From: Gallionella sp.
Lineage (GTDB): Bacteria > Pseudomonadota > Gammaproteobacteria > Burkholderiales > Gallionellaceae
Reading direction: 5' to 3'
DNA length: 64,000 nt
Assembly (NCBI GenBank): GCA_030682375.1
Contig: JAUXOL010000016.1
Coordinates: forward strand, 392,577-456,576
The position numbers and the translations under genes were made by a program. Below are positions 39,611 to 50,798 of this stretch, piece after piece. Position 1 is the first letter of the stretch; every line of letters begins with the position of its first letter. A model generated the notes under the pieces. It was not told the origin of the DNA. It worked only from the letters and a program-made list of their open reading frames with translations, and did no database searches.

Positions 39611-40594
39611 CTAGACTGCGGCAAGCGGCGCTTCGTCCATCACCGCGATCTGTTCGCGCAACTCCAGGATGCGGTCCTGCCAGTAACGCTGGGTGTTGAA
39701 CCAGGGGAAGGCGGTGGTGAACGCGGTGTCGTTCCAGCGCCGCGCGATCCACGCCGAGTAGTGGATCAGACGCAGCGTGCGCAACGCTTCCAGCAGATGC
39801 AATTCGCGCGGATCGAATTCGCAGAAGTCCTCGTAACCCGTCAGCAGGTCTATCAGCTGACGCGTCTGTTCGGCGCGCTCGCCCGACAACAACATCCACA
39901 TATCCTGTATCGCCGGGCCCATGCGGCTGTCGTCGAAATCGACGAAATGCGGCCCGGCATCCGTCCACAGCACGTTGCCCGCATGGCAGTCGCCATGCAG
40001 CCGCAGATGAGACACCGTACCGGCCCGATCGAAACAGCGACGCACGCCGTCCAACGCATGCGCGACCACGCTGCTATAAGCCTCGCGCAACTCCTCCGGG
40101 ATGAAATCGTGCGCCATCAGATATTCGACAGGCTCGACGCCGAAGCTCGCGATGTCCAGCGTCGGACGATGACGGAACGGCTCCAGTTGGCCTACCGCAT
40201 GGATGCGACCGAGAAAGCGTCCCAGCCATTCCAGCGTGTCTCTATCGTCCAGCTCCGGCGCGCGCCCGCCGTGACGCGGGAACACCGCGAAACGGTAACC
40301 GTTGAATTCATGCAGCGTGCGGTCGGCTATCCGCGACGCGGGCACCACCGGTATCTCGCGCTCCGCCAGTTCCTCGACGAACGCATGTTCCTCAAGGATC
40401 GCCAGTGCCGACCAGCGTTCCGGGCGATAGAACTTGGCGATCAGCGGAGGCCCTTCCTCCATGCCCACCTGATAGACGCGATTCTCGTAACTGTTGAGCG
40501 CCAGCAAGCGGCCGTCGCTGCGCAAGCCGACGCCTTCCAGCGCGTCTAGCACCGCGTCGGGAGTGAGGGAGCTAAAGGGATGTGGGGTATGCAT
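39611..40594 (-). CDS. srkA: stress response kinase SrkA (RdoA/YihE-like)
   Basis: 327 residues, the same length as E. coli SrkA. APH-like kinase: LNSYENRVYQVG, LRLHGDCHAGNVLW (catalytic loop) and FVDFDDSRMGPAIQDMWML (DFD metal motif). A TACAAT box ends 6 bp before the ATG at 40592-40594 and no ribosome site is seen, suggesting a leaderless message. Confidence 0.93.
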   Translation of the reverse strand: MHTPHPFSSLTPDAVLDALEGVGLRSDGRLLALNSYENRVYQVGMEEGPPLIAKFYRPERWSALAILEEHAFVEELAEREIPVVPASRIADRTLHEFNGYRFAVFPRHGGRAPELDDRDTLEWLGRFLGRIHAVGQLEPFRHRPTLDIASFGVEPVEYLMAHDFIPEELREAYSSVVAHALDGVRRCFDRAGTVSHLRLHGDCHAGNVLWTDAGPHFVDFDDSRMGPAIQDMWMLLSGERAEQTRQLIDLLTGYEDFCEFDPRELHLLEALRTLRLIHYSAWIARRWNDTAFTTAFPWFNTQRYWQDRILELREQIAVMDEAPLAAV

Positions 40595-40634
40595 GGCGGG
40601 ATTGTACGGCACGTCGCCACGCACCGGGGCGGCA

Positions 40635-41573
40635 TCAGCCCAGCAAACTCGCCAGCGTCAGCAGCAGCAACAGGATCAGCCAGAACACCACCGAGCGCCA
40701 GACCAGGCCGATGGTGCTTTGCATGAAGTCGGCGTCGGCATCGTCGCCTATGCCCAGCTCGGGCCGGTCGAACGGCAGGCCGCCTTGCGGGATGGGCATG
40801 CCGAGGCGTACGCCCAGCGCGCCCGCACCGCTGGCCAGCAGGATGCCGGCTTCCTTATCAGGCCAGCTAGCGGCCTGAGTGCGCCAGCAATACACGGTGT
40901 CCTCGAAGTCGCCGACGACGGCGAAGGTCATCGCGGTCAAGCGGGTCGGCAGCCATTCGAGCAGGTGGAAAACCCGCCGCGCGAAGTTGCCGAACAGTTC
41001 CAGTTCGTCCTTGTCATCGTCGCCCCAGCGCGCCCGCAGGAACTGGCCGAGTCGATACAGCAGCGCGCCCGCCGCGCCGCCCAGCCCCAGCACGCTGAAC
41101 AGCACGAACCAGACGATCACGCCGAACACGTTGCGATGCGACGACAGCAGCGCCTGCTCTATCGTGACGCGCGCGACTTCCTCTGCGTTCAGTTCGTGTG
41201 CGGGTTCGCCTCGCCATGCGGCCAACAGGCTGCGCGCCTTATCCAGCTCGCCGTCGCGCAACGCCTGATGGATGTCGGTGAAGTAGTGGCTGAACTGACG
41301 GAAGCCCATCGTCAGGTACAGCACCAGCACGTTGAGCGCAAAGGCGAACAGCGGATGCACCTGATACAGCAGCCAATACAGCACCACCGCGACCAGCAGC
41401 AGCGGCAGCACGGCGACGAGCCAAGCCACCTTGCCGTGGCGTTGCTCGCCCGCATTGAAATGATGCTCGAAAAAACTCGCGTAGCCGGACAGCCAGCCGT
41501 ACAGGGATTTCCGCGAAGAGAGCGGATGGAGCTGTTCGAACGACAGCGCAAAGATCAATGCAAAGAGGCTCAT
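40635..41573 (-). CDS. CobD/CbiB-like membrane protein
   Basis: 312 residues with four or more hydrophobic segments (LVAVLPLLLVAVVLYWLLY, FGVIVWFVLFSVLGLGGAAGALLYRL, and a C-terminal helix). FEDTVYCWRTQA and LPTRLTA resemble the CbiB family of cobinamide-forming proteins. No other cobalamin genes are near, so it may be one of the AmpE/CbiB-like proteins of other function. Confidence 0.7.
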   Translation of the reverse strand: MSLFALIFALSFEQLHPLSSRKSLYGWLSGYASFFEHHFNAGEQRHGKVAWLVAVLPLLLVAVVLYWLLYQVHPLFAFALNVLVLYLTMGFRQFSHYFTDIHQALRDGELDKARSLLAAWRGEPAHELNAEEVARVTIEQALLSSHRNVFGVIVWFVLFSVLGLGGAAGALLYRLGQFLRARWGDDDKDELELFGNFARRVFHLLEWLPTRLTAMTFAVVGDFEDTVYCWRTQAASWPDKEAGILLASGAGALGVRLGMPIPQGGLPFDRPELGIGDDADADFMQSTIGLVWRSVVFWLILLLLLTLASLLG

Positions 41574-41588
41574 CGGATATATCGCCGG

Positions 41589-43457
41589 TTAATAGGAAAC
41601 GCCCTCGTCGGTCCATAAGTCGGGCGTGAAACGCACCACGCGGTTGCGACCGCTATCCTTCGCATGATACAGCGCCACGTCGGCGAACTTGATCGCCTGC
41701 CAAAAGGTATCGCAATCGACCGGGAACACAGCAAGACCGATAGAGATCGTCTTGGACAGCATCGTACCCGGCAATTGTATCTTCAGCGCTTCCACGGCCA
41801 AACGGATTTTCTCCGCAACGCTTTCCGCCTGGTCGCCGCTGGTATCCGGCAGGATGATCATGAACTCCTCGCCGCCGTAGCGGATCACGATATCGGAGGC
41901 GCGCACCGATTGCACCATCACCTTGGTCAGCGCCTTGAGCACCGTGTCGCCGGCATCGTGGCCGTGCGTGTCGTTGACCACCTTGAAGTAGTCGAGGTCC
42001 AGCATCATGATGGACACATGGCTGTTGCGGCGCTGGTTGGAGGCCACCAGCGTATCGATATATTCCTCGAGGAAACGACGGTTGTGCAGACCGGTCATCG
42101 CATCGCGCAGGTTGGATTCGCGCAGCGTGTCCATCAGCCGCTTCGCCTCGATCACCGGCGCGGCCTCGCGCAGGTAGACGCTCAGGTATGGCAGCAACTC
42201 CTCGACGCGCGCGGCCTCTCCGACGGGGAATACCAGCTGCAAGATGCTGCCGACCGAACCGGACTGGATGATGGGCAGGCAGACATGCCGGTATTCCTGC
42301 TCCCCGGCAGGCGGACAGAAGGCGAAGCAGATGCCCGGCGTCTCGGCGGAGTCGATCACATGTCCGGTGCGGCGCGCACGGCAGGTCTCGGAACGCACCA
42401 GTATCTGCGGATCGCACCAGCGGCAGTCCGCCCCCGCTTCGCCGTCCACGATCACCGGCGCCATCTGGTTGCGGTTCTGCGCCACCTCGTAGATCGAGAA
42501 ACGCTCGATGCCGAATCGTTCGCGCACCGCCAGCGACAGGCGTTGGTAGATCTCCGATCTGGACTCGTCCTCCTCGATAGACTGCTTGAACTGCGAGGCA
42601 TCGATCAGTCCGTGCACCATGTCTATCGTGGAATTCAGCAAGTTGCCGCGCTCTTCGGTGGGCTTGTGCTTGAGTAGCTGCATCACATCGTTGCGGATAC
42701 CGCCCAGACCGTCGTGCAGGAACTGCATCAGCTTGTTCATGTCCGCCGCGATGTGGCCGATCTCATCGTCCGAGGTCTGCTTGATACCGGCGTGGAAATC
42801 ACCCTGGATCGCATGGCTGACCACCGTTTGCACGTCGTTCGCCGTGGAGATCATCGGTTTTACCAGACGCCTGAAGAAGAACAGCATCAGCAGCATGAAG
42901 AACGCCACCGAGCCGACCATCACCGTGGAGACGAACACCGCGCTGTTCTTCAGATGACCGATCTCCATCTTGACCGTGACGGCCCCGAGCACCGTGCCCT
43001 CCGGCACATCATGGCATTGCAGACAATTCGGCGTGCCCTTGCTGGTCGCAACGAAAGGAATGGTGCCGCGGAACACCGGATTGCTGGATTCGTCCAGCAC
43101 CTCGAAAAACGGTATGCCGCTGCGCAGCACCCCGATCTCGGCGTCGTCCGCAGCCCGCTCCTGATCCAAACCTTGGCCGAACTGCCTATCGACATGACCG
43201 CCGCGTATCACATGCACCGACTGCAGCCCCTGCACCTCGCCGAGGCGGCGCAAAAACCCTTCGCGTTTGAAGATGACACCGTTGATCATGTCTTCGGTCA
43301 GGCTGACGCGGACGATCTCCGCCGCGCTGCTCACCTGGGCCTGCGCCGACATCAGGGAGAATTGCCGGAACGACAACAGGCTGACCACGATCAGCACGAC
43401 GATCATGACCGTAGCCAGCACCACCGAAAACAGGGTGACCTTACTATTCAGATTCAC
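41589..43457 (-). CDS. membrane diguanylate cyclase with periplasmic haem-c motif, HAMP, GAF and GGDEF
   Basis: 622 residues from a GTG with GGGAGAG. TM1 11-31, a periplasmic domain with C145-L-Q-C148-H149 (covalent haem), TM2 172-195, HAMP (about 196-250), a GAF-like region (about 295-435) with six cysteines (345, 348, 359, 377, 381, 393), and GGDEF with IRYGGEEF. It would tie redox or gas state in the periplasm to c-di-GMP. Confidence 0.9.
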   Translation of the reverse strand: MNLNSKVTLFSVVLATVMIVVLIVVSLLSFRQFSLMSAQAQVSSAAEIVRVSLTEDMINGVIFKREGFLRRLGEVQGLQSVHVIRGGHVDRQFGQGLDQERAADDAEIGVLRSGIPFFEVLDESSNPVFRGTIPFVATSKGTPNCLQCHDVPEGTVLGAVTVKMEIGHLKNSAVFVSTVMVGSVAFFMLLMLFFFRRLVKPMISTANDVQTVVSHAIQGDFHAGIKQTSDDEIGHIAADMNKLMQFLHDGLGGIRNDVMQLLKHKPTEERGNLLNSTIDMVHGLIDASQFKQSIEEDESRSEIYQRLSLAVRERFGIERFSIYEVAQNRNQMAPVIVDGEAGADCRWCDPQILVRSETCRARRTGHVIDSAETPGICFAFCPPAGEQEYRHVCLPIIQSGSVGSILQLVFPVGEAARVEELLPYLSVYLREAAPVIEAKRLMDTLRESNLRDAMTGLHNRRFLEEYIDTLVASNQRRNSHVSIMMLDLDYFKVVNDTHGHDAGDTVLKALTKVMVQSVRASDIVIRYGGEEFMIILPDTSGDQAESVAEKIRLAVEALKIQLPGTMLSKTISIGLAVFPVDCDTFWQAIKFADVALYHAKDSGRNRVVRFTPDLWTDEGVSY

Positions 43458-43825
43458 GGCTCTCTCCCCAGAGCCGCGGCCGACATGCTGTCGGCGCGGC
43501 TTCGATTATTGTGTCGGCGAAGAATACCGCGAATCCGCCGGGCCAGGCAATCGCCGACAGCCCGGAGAATCAGGCGTTCATCCCCGCCGCGACCGTACGC
43601 CAGGATGGCAATACCCGCCACATTTGCAGGAGCGGCTTTAGCCGCGATAAACAGGACTGCACACAGTCAATCGCCAGGATGCGAACTCCCTCCATAGCAA
43701 TCTGGAAGGATTCCCCGATGACTTCGTGTTTCAGCTGGATGCTGCGGAATGGCAAACTTCGAGGTCACAATTTGCGACCTCATGCGTGCCCCATGACGCA
43801 AAAGATTCGCGACTGATGGTGGCCG
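43458..43825. other. intergenic stretch between the haem cyclase and SulP genes
   Basis: No convincing gene. It contains a REP-like palindrome AGGAGCGGCTTTAGCCGCGATA (GCGGC-TTTA-GCCGC at 43632-43645), a type common in intergenic DNA of proteobacteria. Confidence 0.6.
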
Positions 43826-46033
43826 TCAGGTTCGCAGCGCGCGTAGCTCCTTATTCATGAAGCGCAGACGCATCGCCAGCACGTTGGCGATACCCTCGAA
43901 GATATGCGATGCCGCAGCGGTTTGCTGGCTTGCGATTTCATTGAAACGGATGCGCGACAGCACGAAACATTCCGTATCCGTCATCGCAACGGCTTCGGCA
44001 GAGCGACGGGTGCTGTCGAGAAAGCCCATCTCGCCGATGAAGTCGCCGCGACCGAAGGTGCCAATGTGCCAGGTTTCCTTTTTGGTGATTGGAAACTCTA
44101 CCCGTACCGTGCCGCGCCGAATGAACAGCAGTTCATCGCCTGGCGTGCCGATCTTGAATACCTTTTTTCCCGCGCGGATGTGGCGCTGTTCGAGGATGGA
44201 TTCGAGGTTGGTCAGGGTGCCCGGTTTCCATGCAAGCAGCGCTTCCAGTTCAGCCAGTTCAAGCGGTGGGTCGTTGTCCTCATCGACATAGCGGCCTTCC
44301 TTCAGCAGCTGTGTCTCGACCCATTCGAGCGCTTCATCGAGTTGCCGGAAGGCAAGTGCTTTGGTGGTATCGCGTACCAGCCCGACCTGACGCAGATAGC
44401 GCTTCATCTTCAGTCCACTGGGCAGGCCGCGCGGAATTTCGGTGAAGATCAAATAGGCCCCGACGCTTTCGAGCCGGTCCTTGATCTGCTCCAGAACATG
44501 GGTGGCAGTCAGGTCGATGGACTGTACCCGGCGCATGTTGAGGATGACATAGGTGCGAGGGCCGATCTCCGACTCAAGGGCCAAAAGCAGCTGATTGGCC
44601 GTGCCGAAGAACAGGCTGCCTTGAAGTTCGACGATTACAGTCTTACCGCCATTCTGGATCAGGATAGACAGCTCCAGTTCGTGCCGCACCACCTTGGAGA
44701 ACATTTCGCTGCCCTCGACCTTGCCACGCAATATGCTGCTGCGCGCCTGCTCACGCAGGTAAAGCACGACGGCGAGCAAGATGCCGATGCCGGAGGCCGC
44801 GATCAGGCTGACGGTCAACGCGGTGATGATGACCGCGAGAATCACAAAAAAATCGAATCGCGTCGCTTCGGAGCGGAAGAACGCCAGGCTGTGCCGATCG
44901 ATCATTCGGTAGCCGACTACCAGCAGGATGCCACCCAGCGCGGCGATCGGTACCCAGGCGACCAGAGAGGCGAGCAGCAAAAAGGCGAGCAGCGAAAAAA
45001 TGCCCTCGATGACCCCGGAACGACGTGTATTCGCGCCGCTCGACAAGTTGACCATCGATGCGCCCATCTGTCCCGCGCCAGGGATGCCGCCCAGCAAGGC
45101 TGAGCCGATGTTTCCTAGCCCCTGGCCGATCAGTTCGCGGTTAGGGTTGTGATGAGTGCTGGTCAAAGCATCGAGCACCACGCAGGTCTTCAGCGTATCG
45201 ATGGATAGCAGCACCGCGAGCGTCAGCGCTGGCAGGAATATCTGCGGCAGCAGCACGGGATCCCATGCACTGATGGAGTTGATATGCTGAATCACGGCAT
45301 CGAGCAAATTGCTGTCCGAGCTACCCAGCGGGCCGACGATCAGCGGATTGTCATGACTGTTCCACAGAGCAGGATAAACGAAACCGAGCGCAAAATAGAC
45401 CAGCACGCCAACCAGCATCGCGATGATCGCAGCCGGTATGGCGCGGATGATGCGCGGCACCATCACCATCGATACGACTACCGCCAGGCCGATCAGGATG
45501 CTTTCCAGGCGCCATGTATCCGGATTCTGCAGCGCTTCCCACAGCCCCATAGCCTTGGGTGCGCCGAGCACGCGAGGCAACTGGCTGCCGATGATGATCA
45601 GGCCAACACCGCTCAGATATCCACTCACCACCGGGTAGGGGATGAACTTGATCAAACGGCCTATCCCCGATATGCCAAGACCAATCTGGAAGGCACCTGC
45701 TAGCAAGGCGATCAGTACCAGCATCAGGATGCTGGCTTCTGCGCTAGCGCCACTCTGTACGAAACCGACCGCCACGGCGGCCAGCACAGCGGCGGCGGGT
45801 GCACAGGGGGCTGTGATGAGACGGTCAGTGCCGCCGAAACTGGAAGCGATCAGGCCGAGAGCTGCGGTACCAAGGATGCCAGCGATCGCGCCTTGCGCAG
45901 CGTAGCCGGCACCGAGCGGGGAAAAGATGGCGACCCCGAATGCGATGGCAGATGGGAGTGCCACCAGCATCGCTGCCAAGCCGCCCCAAATGTCTCCAGC
46001 CCATGGTTTGGCAACTTTTGAAGTCTCTTCCAT
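43826..46033 (-). CDS. SulP anion transporter fused to STAS and cyclic-nucleotide-binding domains
   Basis: 735 residues. About 10-12 membrane helices (1-420: LSIDTLKTCVVLDALT, NRELIGQGLGNIGSALLGGIPGAG), a STAS domain (about 455-565: VIVELQGSLFFGTANQLL, LNMRRVQSIDLTATHVLEQ) and a cNMP-binding/CAP-type domain (about 600-735: GDELLFIRRGTVRVEF, GRGDFIGEMGFLDSTRRSAEAVA). The substrate may be sulfate, bicarbonate or another anion. The cNMP module suggests nucleotide gating. Confidence 0.92.
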   Translation of the reverse strand: MEETSKVAKPWAGDIWGGLAAMLVALPSAIAFGVAIFSPLGAGYAAQGAIAGILGTAALGLIASSFGGTDRLITAPCAPAAAVLAAVAVGFVQSGASAEASILMLVLIALLAGAFQIGLGISGIGRLIKFIPYPVVSGYLSGVGLIIIGSQLPRVLGAPKAMGLWEALQNPDTWRLESILIGLAVVVSMVMVPRIIRAIPAAIIAMLVGVLVYFALGFVYPALWNSHDNPLIVGPLGSSDSNLLDAVIQHINSISAWDPVLLPQIFLPALTLAVLLSIDTLKTCVVLDALTSTHHNPNRELIGQGLGNIGSALLGGIPGAGQMGASMVNLSSGANTRRSGVIEGIFSLLAFLLLASLVAWVPIAALGGILLVVGYRMIDRHSLAFFRSEATRFDFFVILAVIITALTVSLIAASGIGILLAVVLYLREQARSSILRGKVEGSEMFSKVVRHELELSILIQNGGKTVIVELQGSLFFGTANQLLLALESEIGPRTYVILNMRRVQSIDLTATHVLEQIKDRLESVGAYLIFTEIPRGLPSGLKMKRYLRQVGLVRDTTKALAFRQLDEALEWVETQLLKEGRYVDEDNDPPLELAELEALLAWKPGTLTNLESILEQRHIRAGKKVFKIGTPGDELLFIRRGTVRVEFPITKKETWHIGTFGRGDFIGEMGFLDSTRRSAEAVAMTDTECFVLSRIRFNEIASQQTAAASHIFEGIANVLAMRLRFMNKELRALRT

Positions 46034-46559
46034 ATCTACTCAATGAATGAAAGGTACGAGAAATATCCAGTGAACGAACTGACGTTCGACGGAGTGTGGC
46101 GTAACTGTAATACTTTTTGATTGCGATACCTAATCTAAAAGTATTGCTGTTCGCAATGACGGCTTTCAGGCTGGAGAATTTCATCATTTTTGGACGGCAA
46201 TGTGCTTGTCAATTGCCTTTTATGAAAACTACCGTTCGATATGACTCCCACAACTATGGCTGGTGTCGACTTGATATCGGTCGCTGACAAGTCTGGATGC
46301 CAACAGCAGCTACGGCCGAAATGGAGATAGTTTGAAAATCGGCCATAGCCGCCTTTACATTCCTTGCATTGATCCGTCAGCTTTGCGAAGGTAACCTGAC
46401 GTTAGAGTTCTAGGTATCAAATCGCTGAATGGAAAAGATTCATTCAGACGCTAACTAGAAAGGGGATGGACGGCAGCTCAGGCTGAAGAGCAGCCCTGCA
46501 TAGAACAGCAACACACCGAACAGCAGCGACCTGCTATGAATTTCCGTCTGGAGAATTAG
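46034..46559. other. intergenic stretch upstream of the SulP gene
   Basis: About 525 bp without a supported gene. Hydrophobic-looking codons (frame SRSLLFGVLLFYAGLLFSL) follow the stop of the NnrS-like fragment and may be its decayed continuation. A CTGAATG/CATTCAG hairpin lies near 46424-46446. The SulP promoter should lie at the left end. Confidence 0.4.
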
Positions 46560-46694
46560 CTAGTTAACTCTGTATTGCGGGAAGAGATATCGGGTGGCCA
46601 ATTCAAATAACCACCACAGCATAGCAAGTAAGGTCTGCACGACTCCACCGAAAAACATAACACGGTGCGGTGCGGCGATAAAATGTCGCAGCAT
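46560..46694 (-). pseudogene. NnrS-like N-terminal fragment
   Basis: 44 codons, starting 18 bp after the TonB-receptor stop with AAGG upstream: MLRHFIAAPHRVMFFGG, then VVQTLLAMLWWLFELATRY and an early TAG. The APHR-MFF-G and LWW-L patterns recall the first helix of the haem-copper membrane protein NnrS of NO metabolism, which normally has about twelve helices. The setting beside nir/nor genes agrees. An independent small membrane protein is the alternative. Confidence 0.55.
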
Positions 46695-46712
46695 GATGCT
46701 AACCTTAAAAAA

Positions 46713-48947
46713 TCAGTACGAAAAACGGAGTTCGGCGCTCAGGTTGCGGCGCGGCAACAGGAAATAGGCATAGACTTTGCGGTCGAACAGATTGTTGATG
46801 TTAAGGCTGGCATGAACATGTTTCGAGAGATCGTAACCGACACCGACATCGACAAGAGTATGCGCGTCATAGCTGCCCGGCACGCCCTCAACCACATCAG
46901 TATTCTGTGCCGTCCAGTAAACATGGCTGACATACCGCACATCCATTCGTCCATTCCATTCCCCCTGCTGTGCTTTCAGTGCGAAGCCGATAATGCGATC
47001 GGGTACATCGGTGAGACGTTTTCCGACGCTAGCCGGATCGGCCAAGTTCTCCAGCATGCGGGTATCGATGCGCGCATAGTTCGCTCCGAGAGTGAGCCAG
47101 CTAGCCAGCCGCGTTTCAAGCGCGAGCTCGACTCCGTTCACCCGCGCCCGTCCGGCGTTGATACGCAGCGACTGGGTTGCAGACAACTGCTGCAGATAGA
47201 CCAGATCGCGCAACTCGGTCGAATACAGCGTTGCATTCAACTTGCTCGCCGCGTGCGGTCGCCAGTCCCCGCCCAGTTCCCAAGTCGCGCCGCTTTCTGG
47301 CTGAAGATCCGGATCGCCGGAGGTGGTGCGTCCGCGACTGATGGAGGTAGTGTAAAGATCCTGATGGGTGGGCGCGCGGAAGGAGCGGCCATACGAAGTA
47401 CGCAGCGTCAGCGCTCCATCATGTCGATAGACGGCCGAAAGCTTGGGACTGAAGGCTGCCACTGTGCGCTCGGGATAAACGTTAGTCACCGGCGGTGCGC
47501 CGTTGCTGAAATTGCCTCCGCGTGTACGCCATTCATCCCAGCGCCCGCCGAGATATAACGTAAGTCTATCCGTCGCACCGAACTCGTCCTGTGCGTAGAT
47601 CGACCAAGTGGAAGACCGGCCGTGATAACCGCCATTCACGGCGGTGGCCGATGACGGATCACGCCATGCGGAGAGGGCCAGCAGACGCTGATCCACCGCA
47701 TCCTGATGCAGTGCCACGCCGCTCACCATAAAGTGGCGCTCGCCTAGCGGAAATCCGAGCTGCACATTGGCATCCACCGCATGGTTGGGCGTATCGGCGA
47801 GCGTGCCGCTGCCACTGCTCCACGTAGCGGTAGGACTGGCCAAAGCATAACGGTATTTGCGCACCATACTTGCCAGTTCCACCTTCAACAACATATCGTC
47901 GCTGACGGCACCGTCGTAACCCAGCCGGTACTGCGTGCTGGACTCATACAGCGGCTGAAAGGAGAGCAGGGTAAAATCGTAATTGCTCAGCACGACGCGC
48001 TTCCCCGCGATGTCTAGCGTGCCGCTGCTGACCGTATCGCCCGCCGCATTGCGAAGATACGAATTGAACGGCGTATGGCGCTGATCGGTCTGCTGGTGGC
48101 TGATGGCGGTATACAGCGTCGAGCGCGCATCCAGCTCGTGGAACAGTTTAGCCGTAGCGTTCAGTGTACGCCACGGTGTCCTGCCGAGGTCGCCCACCAG
48201 ATAGCCCGGCGTACCATCGCGCGTAGTAATCGCCTGTGCACCGCTAACGGGGATGCCCGGCGTGCAGGCGGCTGGCGGTGGCGGGCACGAGGGTGACTTC
48301 ACCACGAATTCGTTCACATAGCTGGCGCGGTCTTGGTAGCCCAAGCCGGCAACGATGCCCCATTTTTCGCTCAGCTTGTCGCGAAAATATAGACTCGCAT
48401 CAGTGCCCGCAGCGTCGCCCGATCCCTGACGGATGCGCGCACCGAATTCCTTGCGGTCCGGGCGCTTGCTGATGATGTTGATTACGCCGCCGATGGCATT
48501 GCTGCCATACAGGGCCGAGTAGGCCCCAGGCACCACTTCGATGCGATCAATGTCCTCGACGAATGGCACGCGCCAGTTTACCTTGCCCGACCCAGCATCC
48601 TGCAGCGGCTGCCCATCCAGCAGCACCAGCGTCCTCGACTGGTCGATGCCGCGTAGCGACATGCTGCTCGTGCCCTGCGTCCCTTGCGACTGCCCAAGTG
48701 CCCCGCCGCGCAGGTACAAACTGGGCACCTGTTTCAGCGCATCACCCAGGCGTGTCACATCCCGGTCCGCGATGTCATCCGCCACCACCACGGTCACCGC
48801 AGCCGGCACGCGTTCCGCTGCGCTAGTGCTGCGGGTCGCAGTCACTACCAGCTCGGGCAGCATCAATGTCTCCTGCGCCAACGCCGGCGAGCAGAATGCA
48901 ACGGGCAGCAAAGTGCAAATGGCGAGTCTATTTCGAGGGATGCGCAT
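46713..48947 (-). CDS. TonB-dependent outer-membrane receptor
   Basis: 744 residues: signal peptide (to ALA|QE), TonB box-like LPELVVTATR, plug domain (about 45-160: SLRGIDQSRTLVLLDGQPLQDAG, YGSNAIGGVINI), 22-strand barrel ending NLFDRKVYAYFLLPRRNLSAELRFSY with a terminal aromatic. The ligand is not predictable; neighbours suggest haem, copper or another cofactor for nitrite/NO enzymes. Confidence 0.92.
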   Translation of the reverse strand: MRIPRNRLAICTLLPVAFCSPALAQETLMLPELVVTATRSTSAAERVPAAVTVVVADDIADRDVTRLGDALKQVPSLYLRGGALGQSQGTQGTSSMSLRGIDQSRTLVLLDGQPLQDAGSGKVNWRVPFVEDIDRIEVVPGAYSALYGSNAIGGVINIISKRPDRKEFGARIRQGSGDAAGTDASLYFRDKLSEKWGIVAGLGYQDRASYVNEFVVKSPSCPPPPAACTPGIPVSGAQAITTRDGTPGYLVGDLGRTPWRTLNATAKLFHELDARSTLYTAISHQQTDQRHTPFNSYLRNAAGDTVSSGTLDIAGKRVVLSNYDFTLLSFQPLYESSTQYRLGYDGAVSDDMLLKVELASMVRKYRYALASPTATWSSGSGTLADTPNHAVDANVQLGFPLGERHFMVSGVALHQDAVDQRLLALSAWRDPSSATAVNGGYHGRSSTWSIYAQDEFGATDRLTLYLGGRWDEWRTRGGNFSNGAPPVTNVYPERTVAAFSPKLSAVYRHDGALTLRTSYGRSFRAPTHQDLYTTSISRGRTTSGDPDLQPESGATWELGGDWRPHAASKLNATLYSTELRDLVYLQQLSATQSLRINAGRARVNGVELALETRLASWLTLGANYARIDTRMLENLADPASVGKRLTDVPDRIIGFALKAQQGEWNGRMDVRYVSHVYWTAQNTDVVEGVPGSYDAHTLVDVGVGYDLSKHVHASLNINNLFDRKVYAYFLLPRRNLSAELRFSY

Positions 48948-48962
48948 GGCGGCTTATCTCAT

Positions 48963-48989
48963 AAAAAAGGGCGGGAATCTCCCGCCCTT
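48963..48989 (-). terminator. rho-independent terminator after nirS
   Basis: On the minus strand AAGGGCGGGA and TCCCGCCCTT pair around a 3-nt loop and run into TTTTTT. It lies 18 bp past the nirS stop and about 16 bp before the receptor start, so the receptor depends on read-through or an internal promoter. Confidence 0.85.
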
Positions 48990-49007
48990 CTGTTGCCTCT
49001 GAATAGC

Positions 49008-50798
<1,791 letters not shown>

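Noticed and set aside
39605..39624. TTGCCGC/GCGGCAA hairpin as a terminator between the chemoreceptor and srkA genes
   Set aside because: No T-run on either strand and it overlaps the srkA coding end.
43570..43755. Possible cysN 3'-end fragment (shared 19-nt string with 61209)
   Set aside because: Similarity stops at that string; no further cysN codons are found.
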